From Chlorobiota bacterium (lineage in GTDB: Bacteria; Bacteroidota; Ignavibacteria; SZUA-365; JAADGX01): a DNA stretch of 6,567 nucleotides. Below, one piece after another: positions 6,424 through 6,567 of the stretch. The notes under the pieces are model-generated. The model did not search any database. It worked only from the letters and a program-made list of their open reading frames with translations, and was not told the DNA's origin. The translations under genes were made by a program, and so were the position numbers. Positions within the stretch are counted from its first letter, which is position 1; each line of letters opens with the position of its first letter. The stretch lies in NCBI GenBank assembly GCA_013152135.1, contig JAADGX010000140.1, positions 1 to 6,567 of the forward strand. Direction: 5' to 3'.

Positions 6424-6567
6424 GCCGTTGCGCCGAGGTATATTTCAGAAAAATATCTATGGTTTCATTCCCCATTTCAACCGTGCAAGCTACTCAAGAC
6501 GGCGTGGAAATGCAATCGGATTGGATTTGGCGCCACCGGGTTGTAAGTTTTCTCCATGAAATACCCC
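6424..6567. other. Upstream region of ddl
   Basis: These 144 nt hold the candidate ddl promoter and otherwise nothing I recognise. The end of a neighbouring gene cannot be placed within the window. Confidence 0.5.
6448..6480 (-). promoter_or_regulatory. Candidate promoter upstream of ddl
   Basis: On the minus strand TTGAAA (6475-6480) lies 17 nt before GATATT (6452-6457), matching the sigma-70 hexamers at 5/6 and 4/6. Overlapping it, TATTTTTC (6448-6455) resembles the Bacteroidota -7 element TAnnTTTG at all but the last position. Either reading would place the transcript start roughly 20-30 nt before the ddl ATG. This is the AT-richest stretch before the run of genes, but the call rests on short matches only. 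Confidence 0.3.

Noticed and set aside
5512..6546. 344-codon plus-strand open frame opposite ddl
   Set aside because: Antisense to both halves of Ddl, with low-complexity Arg/His/Pro-rich translation and no family features.
6477..6557. 26-codon minus-strand frame starting MEKTYNP upstream of ddl
   Set aside because: The first seven residues happen to match the start of valyl-tRNA synthetases, but nothing after them does and the frame stops at once. It also runs into the candidate promoter; most likely chance.

Overview
The window holds five genes, all read leftwards (minus strand). In transcription order they are: a broken D-alanine--D-alanine ligase (ddl, 6423 to 5300), a small SAM-dependent methyltransferase of the thiopurine/thiol methyltransferase type (5307 to 4696), a sodium:alanine (AGCS) symporter (4634 to 3288), a TrmH/SpoU-type RNA 2'-O-methyltransferase (3252 to 2698), and a large LptD-like outer-membrane lipopolysaccharide-assembly protein (2616 to 58). 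No RNA gene, insertion sequence, CRISPR array or long non-coding gap is visible.

The organism is a diderm with an LPS-type outer membrane. Its LptD is of the kind I associate with Bacteroidota and relatives (FCB group): a single late Cys in a DLHCWEM motif near the C-terminus and a VPLFALPFALF / RSSGLVIPTFG junction. Most genes lack a clear Shine-Dalgarno sequence, which also fits that group. The DNA is moderately GC-rich, which explains the many long ORF shadows on the plus strand. A more precise placement is not supported.

Layout: a short upstream region (6424-6567) with a possible promoter precedes ddl. The ddl stop overlaps the methyltransferase start by 8 nt, so those two are probably coupled. 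Gaps of 61 nt and 35 nt then separate the methyltransferase, symporter and TrmH genes. An 81-nt gap with a GC-rich stem and T-run lies before lptD and could be a terminator or attenuator. The last 57 nt after lptD hold nothing recognisable.

The shared theme is the cell envelope. Ddl makes the D-Ala-D-Ala of peptidoglycan, the AGCS carrier can supply alanine, and LptD inserts LPS into the outer membrane. The two methyltransferases have no obvious place in that theme. The most notable observation is that ddl is split by a perfect 8-bp tandem duplication (CCATGGCG twice, 5797-5812). Removing one copy restores a complete 371-residue enzyme with all the catalytic motifs I could locate. I found no convincing new biological system; this looks like an ordinary chromosomal housekeeping segment with one striking lesion, or sequencing artefact, in an essential gene.
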